From: Symbiodinium natans
Lineage: Eukaryota; Sar; Dinophyceae; Suessiales; Symbiodiniaceae
Length of the DNA: 64,000 nucleotides
Direction of reading: 5' to 3'
Assembly (NCBI GenBank): GCA_905221605.1
Contig: CAJNDS010001779.1
Coordinates: 186,001 to 250,000 of the forward strand
In this document: one piece after another, positions 53,661-63,425 of the stretch
Layout of the letters: each line of letters opens with the position of its first letter
How positions within the stretch are numbered: position 1 is the stretch's first letter
Notes under the pieces: generated by a model
The model's database searches: none
The model's input: the letters and a program-made list of their open reading frames with translations, nothing else
What the model was told of the DNA's origin: nothing
Made by a program: the position numbers and the translations under genes

Positions 53661-54257
53661 GTGCATGCCCGAGCCCTCCCGCCCTCCCGACTGCCCCCGC
53701 GCTCCTTGGCCCCTTGCCTCCACGCGGTTTAGGGTTCAGGGTTTAGGGTTTAGGGTTTTGGGTTTAGGGTTTGGGGTTTAGGGTTTAGGGTTTAGGGGTG
53801 CATAAGCCCATGACACTCAAAGGCTCAAATCCTAGAGGCTGTGCAGAGCCCAACCACCCCACCCCCCCACCACCCTAGGTTTTAGGCTTTGGGGTGTAGG
53901 GTTTAGGATGCACCTGAGCTGGCGTCCAAGAGCCAAAACCACTTCTACTCCGGGGCCGATGTACTTAGAATTGGTGCCCCTCAGTCGTGTTATTTATTTG
54001 GAAGGCTTCAAAGACCTGAGAAGCACTCCACAAAAACACAACTGTTTGAAGCAATACACCGAAAAGTTTGAGATATGGGTTTAGGGTTTAGGGGTATAGC
54101 TTCCAGAGGCTTTATGTAGGGATGGGGTTGCAAGGGGACGACAGGTTTTTACAGGGATTTGGGGGATGATATTGTACTTACCAGGCCCACCCCATACCAA
54201 AACTGCCCCCTAAACCCTAAACCCTAAACTCTCAACCCTAAACGCTAAACCCTAAAC

Positions 54258-54359
54258 CCCCAAACAAATCCGAAGACTCTGAAACTGGAAGCCAGAAGGC
54301 CCCCTCGAACTCTCAGGGGCGCCAAGAGGCAAGTCCATGCCGCCACCCGAAAGGTCCTG
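54258..54359 (-). CDS. Candidate exon with telomeric donor
   Basis: 102 nt, exactly 34 codons. Sense TCCCAACAG|CAGGACC at the 5' side and TTTGGGG|GTTTAGGG at the 3' side. The peptide QDLSGGGMDLPLGAPESSRG continues without a stop. It looks like a linker rather than a domain. Confidence 0.38.
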
Positions 54360-54433
54360 CTGTTGGGAGGTCTTAGGGGGTTTAGGGTTTAGGGTTTAGG
54401 GTTTAGGGTTTGGGGTTTAGGGTTTAGGGTTTA

Positions 54434-54712
54434 CCTGGAACGCCGTAGTTGCTGCTTTTTTGCAGCAACTATTGAAAGTGGCAGGAATTTCGCAAAAGTG
54501 GCCAGAATTCCTGTCACTGGCAAGTTAACAGTGATTGCCCATCAGAAAGTGGCGTAAAAAGGCGTAAAAGTGGCGTAAAAAAGCGTAAAGTGGCGTAAAA
54601 AAGCGTAGACAATGTATGGGTAAAACCTGCAACTTTGCAGTGGCTGGTTTAAAGCGTCAAAAGCGGCACTTTCAATAGTTGCCACAAATTATTGGCAACT
54701 AGGCTTTCCAGG
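54434..54712. repeat. 279-bp MITE inserted at TA inside a telomeric repeat
   Basis: Ends CCTGGAACGCCGTAGTTGC and GGCAACTAGGCTTTCCAGG; the inverted ends stay similar for about 45 bp. TA lies on both sides (54432-54433 and 54713-54714). The flanks read GGGTTTA|...|TAGGGTTT, so the element split a TTTAGGG unit and duplicated its TA. The interior has four GTGGCGTAAAA(A)-type tandem units (54548-54605). Non-coding. Confidence 0.88.
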
Positions 54713-55375
54713 TAGGGTTTAGGGTTTAGGGGGCTTTCGCGCTGGGTTTGCGAGGGATTCTGAGGCTCAAAGCTTGGATTTACGAGTTTGGGGGATGGGA
54801 AATCACCTGAACACCCAAGCGAGTGCGGCTTCGTGGTTGTTAAACCCAGATCCTGATTCGGACGTGGGTACCAGCTACGCGACGACCAAGAGCCGCAAGC
54901 CACAGCCCGAAATCCGTATGCACGAAGCGTGCTCCACACCCGAAATACTGCACACAAACCCGAAACTCTGCATCCGCAAATCCGGAATGCCAGCCCCCAA
55001 CCTAAATTCTCAAACCCTAAAGCCTAAAACCCCGAACGGCCCTTAACTCTATGGCCTATACCCCCCCCCACCCCTCCTTTCCCACCAAAAAAGGAGTTCC
55101 TCGGCCAGTGCCCGTGCTGAAGAAGCCCCATCCCGAACCCACAAAATTCACCCAACGCCCCAGCTGCCGAAACCAAGGGTTATGGGGGGTGTATAGGGAA
55201 AAGGGTTTAAGGAGGGTAAAAGGGGGTAGAAGGGGGGGGGGGGGGGAAGAGGGGGAGGTATAAGAAGGCGAACTCCAAGGATTCTGAGGGTTTACTACCC
55301 CCCCCCCACCCTCTTCCCAACCCCCCTTGAGGGATCCAGTCCAAACCTACATTGTTGCATAAAGGGCGCTTGTGG

Positions 55376-55480
55376 GGGTTTCCGAAATTAAGGGTGCCCT
55401 TTTCGAGGTTCCTTTAAAAGGATTCTGAAGTATTTCGGAGAATATAAGGGGTACCCCCATTTTCGGATATCCCCATGTCC
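55376..55480. repeat. Palindromic element (GGGGGTTTCCGAAAT family)
   Basis: GGGGGTTTCCGAAATTAAGG faces ACCCCCATTTTCGGATATCC. Related words occur at 10560-10668 and 36545-36890. Confidence 0.55.
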
Positions 55481-55677
55481 TAGATAGGGTTCTTAGGGAA
55501 ACTGAAAGTATACGGCTTTTGTGGGCTTTGCAGTCAACTAAGATGGCCCTTGCAACCCTCTGAACAATATGTTTCTGAATATGATCCTCTTAAACCCAAA
55601 AAGGGAAAATATGGAATGTCCTAAAAGCCCTAAACCCTAAACCCTAAACCCTAAACCCTAAACCCTAAACCCTACAC

Positions 55678-55781
55678 CTTTCTTGCTCCTGAAAGTGAGA
55701 ACCCTTGTCCGACAAGGTCGGAGTGCTGCCTCCGAGTGCACGGCGTGCCGGGCAAGCTCGGCAAGTGGCACACGCACCTTT
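55678..55781 (-). CDS. Candidate exon, cysteine-containing
   Basis: 104 nt. Sense AAATGGCAG|AAAGGTGC at the 5' side and CAAGAAAG|GTGTAGGG at the 3' side. One frame gives ACATCRACPARRALGGSTPT and LSDKGSHFQEQE, with a CxxCxxC cluster. Family not recognised. Confidence 0.38.
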
Positions 55782-55792
55782 CTGCCATTTGG

Positions 55793-55888
55793 GTTTAGGG
55801 TTTAGGGTTTAGGGTTTAGGGTTTAGGGTTTAGGGTTTAGGGTTTAGGGTTTAGGGTTTAGGGTTTAGGGTTTAGGGTTTAGGGTTTG
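55793..55888 (+). repeat. TTTAGGG array
   Basis: About thirteen perfect units, inverted relative to the CCCTAAA array at 55628-55675 across the candidate exon. Confidence 0.96.
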
Positions 55889-56210
55889 CTTAAGACCCCC
55901 CAAAACATGAAAGACATATAATGCCCATATTGCACTTATAAGGAAGAACATTGTGAATGGTTCAGGGGGGGGGGTCTAAAGCAATTAGTAGCTTTCTGGG
56001 TGGCAAACCAGGAAGCACCACTGCAGGGTGGGGGTTTGGGCTGCAGCTGAGTTCGCAGAGTTCAGGGTTTTTGCCAGGTACCTCGTCCCTGACCGTAGTT
56101 GGTGCCCTAAAACCCGAACACCGAACACGCAAACCCTAAACCCTAACCTATGTGCCCTAAACCAATCTGCCCTAAACCTCTGTGCCCTAAACCTATCTGC
56201 CCTAAACCTA

Positions 56211-56310
56211 TATGAAGTAGGGTCTATATTTCTTGTACCCCCAAAAGGACACCAGGTATATACACTCACCAATCTTACAAAGGAACCTTATATACACTCA
56301 CCAGTAACAG
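56211..56310 (+). repeat. Dispersed ~95-bp repeat, copy 2
   Basis: ATATGAAGTAGGGTCTATAT, TTCTTGTACCCCCAAAAGGA and two TATACACTCACCA words in the same order as the inverted copy at 15090-15190. Further ACACTCACC words occur at 56530-56580. Confidence 0.78.
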
Positions 56311-56414
56311 TAATATGAATCCTGCTTCATATGCCCTAAACCCTGAACCCAAGCATCGGCGGCGAGACGACCTGGAAGCAGGGTTAAGGACTTCGGTAGG
56401 TTTGAGGACTCGTA

Positions 56415-56516
56415 CTTGGAGGTTCGGGGTACTTATCGCCCCACATATATCCGTACCTGTAAGCCCCCCCCCAGTAGACTTGTAATTGGGGTTGTAAGTA
56501 CCCATGAACCTCCAAG
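56415..56516. repeat. CTTGGAGGTTC-family element, intact, TA-flanked
   Basis: CTTGGAGGTTCGGGGTACTT at the left and AAGTACCCATGAACCTCCAAG at the right are inverse copies (about 20 of 21 positions when one extra base is allowed). TA on both sides (56413-56414 and 56517-56518). 102 bp. Confidence 0.82.
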
Positions 56517-57769
56517 TATCCCCAGCAGGGCACCTACACACTCACCAAGAATGTATCGGTAAGCCTTTACTACACTCACCGATAACAGCTCAGAAGCCCT
56601 GCCCCAAAAGAAAAATGAAGAATGATAAAAACAAACTATAGCCATAGACCCCCGAAACCCGAAAAACAAAAAACAAAACCTTCAGCCCTGCATCCTAAAC
56701 ACTGAACCCTGATCCTGCTTTGTTTGCGGTTGAGGGTTTAGGGTTGTCACCTGCTGGGGCCTCTCTTATCGCATTCCCTCCTATGGGTTAGCCTGGTACT
56801 TAAATCTTGGGCGGAACGAGCTGAAAGCCAACGCACAGCGACACTGGAGAACTTCTACCTAAGCCCCAAACCCTGCAAGCATTTTATAAGCCCGACATCT
56901 CAGCAGACAAGCATTGCTGGCTGCAGATATAAACCCTACATCACAGAAGACACCTTCAGAGCCTAAAACCTACTGTTTTGTAGGCTGGCAAAGAATCCTA
57001 GACGAAAAGAGTTTGTATAAGAACCCACAAACAAGCACGTTTGGGGTTCTGAACGCAAGCATTGCAGGCTGCAGGTAAGGGACTGGTGTCAAGCTAACTC
57101 CACGTTCGCCTCAGCGCGCGCGTTCCCCTCTCCAGGGGTTCTACCATGTACCCTTGGGTTTTGGGGTCCCGCTTTAAGGATTCCTTGCACCCTAGCTGCT
57201 TCTCGGCTCTCTTGCGGACTGGTAGGGCTTCAGAGTTTAGGGCATAGGGAATTCGGGTTTAGGGTCTAGGGGTTGGGGTTTTGGGCTTAGGGCTTAGGGT
57301 TCAGGGTGCTTAGGGCTTCGGTGGCTTGGGAGTAAGACTAGGCTCAAGGCTACAAGGCCTAAACACGGAAGACTATGATCAGAACTCCCTTAAGTCTTAA
57401 GTTTGTGGCCTGGGGGGCTGCGTTTCAGGAGGTTTGAGGCTTAGGGTAATATAGGGTATTCCCTTATGGTCCCTTTGTAATTACATACACTATAAAGCTA
57501 AGCCCCCCTAAACCCTAACCCCTAAACCCTAAACCCTCCCTAAACAAGCCAAAACCCTAAACCCCAAACCCTAAACCCTAAACCTTAAACCTTAAAACCT
57601 AAATCCTAAACCCTAAATCCTAAACCCTAAACGCTAAACCCCGCACTCTATGTACTCCAAGCCCAAAGCCCTGTAAAACCTTGGATCAGCCCAGCACCCC
57701 CCGAATGGACCGTCATGTTTGGTCTGCTGCTTGCTACAGCGTCATACGGAGCCTGAAGTAGCCCTACGG

Positions 57770-57906
57770 CTTCGAGGTTCTGGGTACTTAGAACCCCAAA
57801 TATAACTGTACTTCTAAACCTCCCCCTCCCAAAGTCCCCTAAGTCCTCTAAGTAGGTTATAAGTAGACGTATCATTGGGGTTATAAGTACCCAGGAGCCT
57901 CCAAGT
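57770..57906. repeat. CTTGGAGGTTC-family element, diverged
   Basis: CTTCGAGGTTCTGGGTACTT ... AAGTACCCAGGAGCCTCCAAG with the internal TCCTCTAAGTAGGTTATAAG of the family. TA target copies are not preserved. Confidence 0.65.
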
Positions 57907-58222
57907 GCCCCTGCAGCTAAGTGCCAGGCGGGCGAAGCGCACCTTATAGGGAAAATCGGGTTTAGGGTTTAGGGTTTAGGGTTTAGGGTTTAGGGTTGGG
58001 GTCTTCGGTGATGTTTGGGGCTTTTAAGGGGCTCCGCATGCCTGAAAGGAGGGGGACGGGTGGGTCGCGGGCAAGTGAGTGTTCAAGGGCTTTGGGTGCA
58101 GTGTTCGGGCGAGGGCTTCGGATCCTGAAACCCTAAACCCTACACCCTAAACCCAAAACTCTAAGCCCTAAACCCTAAACCCTAAACCCTAAACCCTAAA
58201 CCCTAAACCCTAAACCCTAAAC

Positions 58223-58341
58223 CCAATGACAGCTCCTGAGGGGAGCACGACTCGTTGCACCACTTCCCTGGAGAGAACTGTCTTGCCACTACCTGCCGTG
58301 CGGGAGAGAAGTGATGGTGCGAAGGTGGCGCAGAACGGGCT
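58223..58341 (-). CDS. P-loop (Walker A) candidate exon, NACHT-like
   Basis: 119 nt. Sense CCACCTCAG|AGCCCG at the 5' side and GTCATTGG|GTTTAGGG at the 3' side. The peptide has SPFCATFAPSLLSRTAGSGK followed by TVLSREVVQRVVLPSGAV. AGSGKTVL is the nucleotide-binding P-loop; NACHT proteins typically have GxAGSGKT. The usual first glycine is arginine here, which is odd and could mean a pseudogene or a variant. Located upstream of the Walker B exon on the same strand. The array provides the donor. Confidence 0.6.
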
Positions 58342-58344
58342 CTG

Positions 58345-58425
58345 AGGTGGCTAGTTTAGGGTTTAGGGTTTAGGGTTTAGTGTTTAGGCTTTAGGGTTTA
58401 GGGTTTAGGGTTTAGGGTATCTACG
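58345..58425 (+). repeat. TTTAGGG array
   Basis: About ten units with two variants, to the right of the P-loop exon. The matching CCCTAAA array on its left is at 58162-58222. Confidence 0.93.
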
Positions 58426-58439
58426 GAACCCAAGGCCTA

Positions 58440-59070
58440 CTTTGTTGTAGGTTGCCGACGAATCCCACTATAACAAGTGATGCTGTTTAGGATTTCCCCC
58501 ACGTCTCTTCTGCCTTTTGTTCGGCATGCCCGGCCTGCGTTGCCGGCGATGAGTACTCGCGACATTTGGCCCTCGGAAAAAAGTCCGTGCTTGGGTTTTC
58601 AAAGACTGGCGGTTCGGAGCTTCAGAGTTTAGGATTTAAGTTTGCCGTAGCAGACAACATGTGAACGTCTTCCTTTGCATGGGCGTGAATTCAAAATTGT
58701 TTGACAACACACTCACAAGCACACAACCAATGCAAGACATCCACATCCCAAGACCCCGAAGAAAAAAATCACGACATCCAAGCCTGAAATGCCAAAGCCC
58801 ACAGTCGCCTGCATGCACTTCTCCACCAGGGAGAAGGCGGTGCATTCCTGGAGGGGGAAATGTCTGCATCTGAGCTCGCGTTCGTGTAACCCATGGGACT
58901 CTACTGCCATGTGTACCACAAATGTTGTGGTCTGCAGTCCCTTCGGTTCTATACGCAAAATGGCACCTAACACCAAGGACCTAAGGACCTGGACGATAGA
59001 GATGCCCCGACTTCAGCTTCACCCCCTCGCCCCCCACGGCAACCTTCCCCAGTGGGAAGAAGCCCTAAAC
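58440..59070. other. Unique stretch, strand and content uncertain
   Basis: About 600 bp nearly free of telomeric repeat. Frames are open on both strands near 58640-58970. On the minus strand GFFPLGKVAVGGEGVKLKSG (about 58995-59065) precedes a GTCCTT donor and may be an exon. Nothing recognised. Confidence 0.3.
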
Positions 59071-59254
59071 CCTAAACCCTAAGCCCTAAACCCTAAACGG
59101 CTGGATGACATATTTCTGTGGACCTTGTTGGCTTCTGGGCAGGCCATGATCTCCCCTTTTTCAATAGGATCTGGACACGTAGAAGGGACCCATAACCATA
59201 CTCCCGTATATACAACCTCCCCTCTATAACCCCCATATATACCTTACAGACTCC

Positions 59255-59424
59255 TATATACCGAAATAGGCCCTACATGACAGGGTGGGGCCCCCTTACT
59301 ATACTAACTGTAGTTAAGGGACTTATAACCTAACTTAGGGTCCTTATAACCCAATTTAGGGCCCTTATAACTCTACTTATAACTAGGGGGCCCCACCTTG
59401 TATATACCGAAATAGGCCCTACAT
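59255..59424 (+). repeat. 24-bp direct repeat flanking MITE copy 3
   Basis: TATATACCGAAATAGGCCCT (plus ACAT) at 59255-59278 recurs exactly at 59401-59424, immediately right of the MITE. Left of the MITE two bases (GA) separate them; the right copy is followed by TA. Confidence 0.85.
59281..59400. repeat. 120-bp MITE, copy 3
   Basis: CAGGGTGGGGCCCCC start and GGGGGCCCCACCTTG end, same interior as copies 1 and 2. The TA duplication is not intact on the left (TGA|CAGG). Confidence 0.87.
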
Positions 59425-59731
59425 TACCCCTTAGGTCCCTCCTGAGGGCCTACTCCTTTAGTCCCTTGGCAGCACCGGCATCGTCACCCAAACCTCATTG
59501 GAGTCCTCCCTCTCTTGGACAGGGCCTCTGCAGGGCCCAGCCCTGCCATGGCCCTGCGGGTTCTGAGGGTTTAGGGTTTAGGGTTCTGAGGGTGTAGGGT
59601 TCTGTAGTTTGAAGGTTTAGGGTTTAGGGTTTAGGGTTTAGGGTTTAGGGTTTAGGGTTTAGGGCTACCAGGTTATGGGTTGGGGTTTCTTTGGGTCTTG
59701 GGCGGAGCAATCATCCCGACATGGCCCTCAC

Positions 59732-59845
59732 CCCCGCCGGACCCTGTCCTTGCCCGAGAATTCCTCTCGAAGATCCAGATCTTGAACAGAAATCTCCATT
59801 CCTGGCCGCTTGGGGTAGTGCAGGAGGGGGTTCAGGGCGAGGATC
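59732..59845 (-). CDS. Candidate exon, unknown protein
   Basis: 114 nt. Sense GGGGGCAG|GATCCTC at the 5' side and CGGCGGGG|GTGAGGG at the 3' side. The peptide ILALNPLLHYPKRPGMEISV continues QDLDLREEFSGKDRVRR. It reads well as protein. A 25-base C-run adjoins the acceptor side. Family unknown. Confidence 0.48.
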
Positions 59846-59877
<32 letters not shown>

Positions 59878-59950
59878 GAAACTTCACACCTTGCCCACGA
59901 TGGCATGCCAAAAAACTCCCCGAACTTCCCGAAGCCTCCAAACCTGCAAG
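59878..59950 (-). CDS. Possible exon
   Basis: Sense CCCTTGCAG|GTTTGG at the 5' side and GGGCAAG|GTGTGAAG at the 3' side. Frames include FGGFGKFGEFFGMPSW and VWRLREVRGVFWHAIVGK; I cannot choose. Confidence 0.35.
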
Positions 59951-60040
59951 GGTGTAGTGTTTAGTGTTTGGGGCGTGCCCTACAAAACCCCAAAACACCC
60001 TCAACCCTAAACCCTAAACCCTAAACCCTAAACCCTAAAC

Positions 60041-60109
60041 CCCAACTCGGCCTGTCAAGGCATCCCTAGAGATGGCCAGGCTTGAGTGGAAGGAGAGCAT
60101 GTCCAGCAC
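60041..60109 (-). CDS. Candidate exon with telomeric donor
   Basis: 69 nt, exactly 23 codons. Sense CCTAGCAG|GTGCTGG at the 5' side and GAGTTGG|GGTTTAGGG at the 3' side. The peptide is VLDMLSFHSSLAISRDALTG, then RVG. Flanked left by CCCTAAA and right by a long TTTAGGG array. Confidence 0.45.
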
Positions 60110-60114
60110 CTGCT

Positions 60115-60224
60115 AGGGTTTAGGGTTTAGGGTTTAGGGTTTAGGGTTTAGGGTTTAGGGTTTAGGGTTTAGGGTTTAGGGTTTAGGGTTTAGGGTTTAG
60201 GGTTTAGGGTTTAGGGTTTAGGGC
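60115..60224 (+). repeat. TTTAGGG array
   Basis: About fifteen perfect units. Confidence 0.97.
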
Positions 60225-60323
60225 TTTTCGGACGCCTTCTGATGTGGGACTACTCTTGAAAATATCTCATTCTTCTTATCGCCGCTATTGTCTAATGGCA
60301 GCGGTAGCAGTAGGAGTATTTGC

Positions 60324-62165
60324 CTTAGTGACCCCCGGACGCGGACGCGGACGCCGACGTACCGGACACACCTCTGACGCGTGTCCGGACGCACCCTGCG
60401 GACGCACTCGCCCCCTAACAAGTCAGTGCAGATTGAGAAGTGCCAACCACCCTCTTCCTCTTGTAGCGCTGGGGGGAGAGGGGGGGGCGGGATGCGAAAC
60501 TGAAGATTCTGGCTTCAGGGCGAAGGTTGCAAGAATGCCGCTTTAAAACTTTCGCGATGCGAACGTTCCAACATGGGCAACTTGCAAGGGTCTCGGTTTC
60601 AGGGTGCAGTGTGCAGGGTTTGGGGGGTCATAAGGGTCTGTCTGACAGCAAACCTCCCCCCCACCCCCCCCCCCCCCCCCCCCCAAATCAGTTCAGGTTG
60701 AGATGTACCGAAACGGTTGCAAGAATGCGGTTTTAGACCTTTCGCGATGCGAACGTTCCCAAAAAAGTAAGAAGCACATGTGACGATGCTATCCAGTAAC
60801 ACTTTCTAACATGCAGACAAGAAAGGTCCGACAACGACAAGTTTGGAAAAGCACGAGGTGGATTCGAGCCGGTGCCAGGAAGAGCAATTTTCCAGCAAAA
60901 ATCTGAATTGGATGCTGGGGAGGCATTGAAGGTGTGGCCTCGCGACAAGATTGGGCTTGTGACCCGAGGCCCCGGGCTCGAGTCCCGGAGGTGTTTTTGC
61001 AGGGGAAGGGGGGTGGGGAGGTTTGCTGTCAGACCCTTGTGAAACCCAAAACCCTGCACACTGCACCCTGAAACCGCGACCCTTGCAAGATGCTCATGTT
61101 GGAACGTTCGCATCGCGAAAATTCTATAATGACATTCTTGCAACCATCACCCTCAAGTCAGAAGCTTCAGGTTCGCATCCCGCCCCCCATCCCCCAGCTA
61201 AGACAGGGTGGTCGGCACTGCTCAACCTGAACTGATTTCGGGGAGGGGGGGGGGGGGGGGGGGAGAGGTTTGCTGTCAGACCCTTGTGAAACCACAAACC
61301 CTGCACACTGCACCCTGACGTCGAGACCCTTGCCCAAGACAATGGCAACGTTCGCATCACGAAAGTTCTAACATGAAATTCTTGCAACCATGTCGGTACA
61401 TGGTTGGTTTGCTGTCAGACCCTGGTGCAACCCCAAACCCTGCACACTGTTCCCTGAGACCGAGACCCTTGCAAGATGCCCTTTGTGAAACGTTCGCATC
61501 GCAAAAGTTCAAAAATCGCATTCTTGCAACCATCGCGCTCTCTTGGGGTTCGCATCATGCCCCCCCCCCCCCCCCCCGCCCCCCTTCTCCCCCCAGCATC
61601 AAAAAGGGTGGTCGGTACATGTCCAGAAATGGGGGGGGGGGGAAGAGGGGGGGGGGGGAGGGGGGAAGGGGGGGGGGAAGGGGGGGGGGGGGGGGGGGGG
61701 AAGGGGGGGGAAGGGGAAGGGGGGGAGGGGGGGGAGGGAAGGGGGGGGACAAGGGGGGGGAAGGGGGGGGGAAAGGGGGGGAAGGGGGGGAAGGGGGGGA
61801 AGGGGGGGGGGAAGGGGGGGGGGAAGGGGGGGGGAAGGGGGGGGGAAGGAGGGCGGAAGAGGGGGGTGGGGAAGGGGGGGGGGGGCGGAAGGGGGGGGGG
61901 GGGGACCCTTGCAAGATGCCCATTCTTGAAATGTTCCGAGAAATCTGAAATCTCATTCTTGCAACTGTCGCCCTCAAGCCACCCCCCCCCACCCCCCCAC
62001 ACTGCTTTGAACCCAAAACCCTTGCAAGATGGCCATTTTGGAACGTTTGCATCGCAAAAGTTCTAAAATCGCATTCTTGCAACCTCGCCCTAACTCCTCG
62101 ACGCGCCCTGCGGACGCAGGTGTGTCCGGACGCGCGGATGCGACGCATGTCCGGGGGTCTCTCAG
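60324..62165. mobile_element. Non-autonomous hAT-like DNA element, 1.84 kb
   Basis: An 8-bp duplication GTATTTGC flanks it (60316-60323 and 62166-62173). The ends are inverted: CTTAGTGACCCCCGGAC at the left, and CTGAGAGACCCCCGGAC reading inward from the right, with further inverted similarity such as CCGGACACACCT. The 8-bp duplication and CTxAG(A/T)G start fit the hAT superfamily. No transposase is encoded. The interior is built from inverted copies of a module (GCAAGGGTC...GTGCAGTGTGCAGGGTTT...CTGACAGCAAACC, poly-C/G, TTGCAAGAATG...GCGATGCGAACGTT): one set forward at 60519-60760 and at least three in reverse at 60961-61560. Confidence 0.75.
61555..61905. repeat. C-run, then GGGGGAA-type G-rich tract
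   Basis: Within the hAT-like element: about 17 C bases at 61560, then nearly 300 bp of G-runs separated by AA. Likely expansion of the poly-G part of one module. The large Gly- and Pro-rich frames here are artefacts. Confidence 0.95.
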
Positions 62166-62199
62166 GTATTTGCGACCGTGCAATTTGTGAGGGCCGCTC

Positions 62200-62433
62200 T
62201 TTTCCCACGTTTACTTGTGATTGCAGATGTTCTACCTCAAACCTCCCGAATGAGCCTGTGCCGATACTGAAGATTCGTTGTGGACCCGGATGAGAAATCC
62301 AAGAATGTAAAAGGCCTTCAGAGGCAAATTCCTTGACCTCGATACCGTAGCCCAGAATCCCGAACCCATCATGGGCATCACGACTATCCAAGGCACCAGG
62401 TCCCGTGGCGTAAGCCCCGATGTACCCCAACAC
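62200..62433 (-). CDS. Coding-like open stretch, unknown protein
   Basis: The minus strand is open with LGYIGAYATGPGALDSRDAH, DGFGILGYGIEVKEFASEGL and PGPQRIFSIGTGSFGRFEVE. It ends near the hAT-like element's right flank. The peptide looks genuine. A GTATTTGC copy of the target site lies just left, so the element may have inserted next to or within this exon. Confidence 0.42.
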
Positions 62434-62926
62434 CCCAGACCCTGAACCCGAACCCTAAAACCCTGAAACCCTAAAACTTACAATTCTTCAGACGCCTGCA
62501 GACGAAGCTTGGCAAACACCGCCAAGAATCCACCTCGAGGTGAGGGGGAGACAGTCTCAAAGGGTTTAGGGTTTAGGGTTTAGGGTTTAGGGTTTAGGGT
62601 AACTTAGGGTAGTTGCATGCTCCGGGGATCCCAGAAAGGGCTTGGTAACCATTCGGGTCCCAATTTTTGGGATTCCTTGCATAAGGGGTACCGGTTGCTC
62701 AAATACAGAAGGCACCTGTGAAGGGAACCCTGACGATACAACAACCCCCGCCCAAAAAAACAAACAAAACAAATAAGTAAATACAAAAATGAAGAATAAC
62801 AATAACAATATTCATAGTAGTAATAAAAAAGTAACAATAAACTTACTAGACCCGAAGCTCCCAAGCCCCAAACTCCTCAACCCTTCGAACCTCCTGAGCT
62901 TGTCTAAGCTCCTAAGCCCCCCCCCC

Positions 62927-62970
62927 CCCCCAAAAAAAAAAAAAAAAAAAAAAAAAATAATAATAATAAT
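62927..62970. repeat. C14, A27 and (TAA)n tract
   Basis: Homopolymer C followed by A and ATAATAATAAT. Confidence 0.95.
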
Positions 62971-63154
62971 GCCTGTTCAAGTGGGCCATAAAACCTGTGA
63001 ACTTCCTGCAGCGAAGCCTGAAAGTCGGTCTTGTCGAGGGTTGAGGGCTTAGGGTTTGGGGTCGAGGGTTTGCGGTGCTTGAGGGTTTAGGGTTTAGGGT
63101 TTAGGGTTTAGGGTTTAGGGTTTAGGGTGCTATGACTTGGGGCTTGCCCTGAAC

Positions 63155-63212
63155 CTTCTCTTGGCCAGTGATGCCCTCTGTCCCGGAAGCCAAAGCGCGA
63201 AAATCCTGCATC
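63155..63212 (-). CDS. Possible exon
   Basis: 58 nt. Sense GGCTGTAAG|GATGCAGG at the 5' side and CAAGAGAAG|GTTCAGGG at the 3' side. The peptide is MQDFRALASGTEGITGQEK. Short, unidentified. Confidence 0.35.
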
Positions 63213-63245
63213 CTTACAGCCATCAAGTCTAAGCCAGGTTGGCGC

Positions 63246-63289
63246 GGTTTAGGGTTTAGGGTTTAGGGTTTAGGGTTTAGGGTTTAGGG
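63246..63289 (+). repeat. TTTAGGG array
   Basis: About six units. Confidence 0.93.
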
Positions 63290-63425
63290 CCTCCTCCGAG
63301 ACCCAATAAGGCCAAACATCTCCCAAATCCTTCAGTACCCAGTAAAGAAACTCTGCACTACATGTCAACCACGAAAGCCCTCCAGCAAGAGTCCTTCCTT
63401 GAGTCCCTTGATCCCAGGTTCGGAC

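Noticed and set aside
60961-61010. tRNA gene (GGGCTCGAGTCCCGG resembles a T-arm)
   Set aside because: No matching acceptor stem, D-arm or anticodon arm upstream, and the T-loop lacks the usual TTC start.
61373-62066. Gly/Lys-rich and Pro-rich frames of nearly 200 residues
   Set aside because: GGGGGAA-type low-complexity tract inside the hAT-like element.
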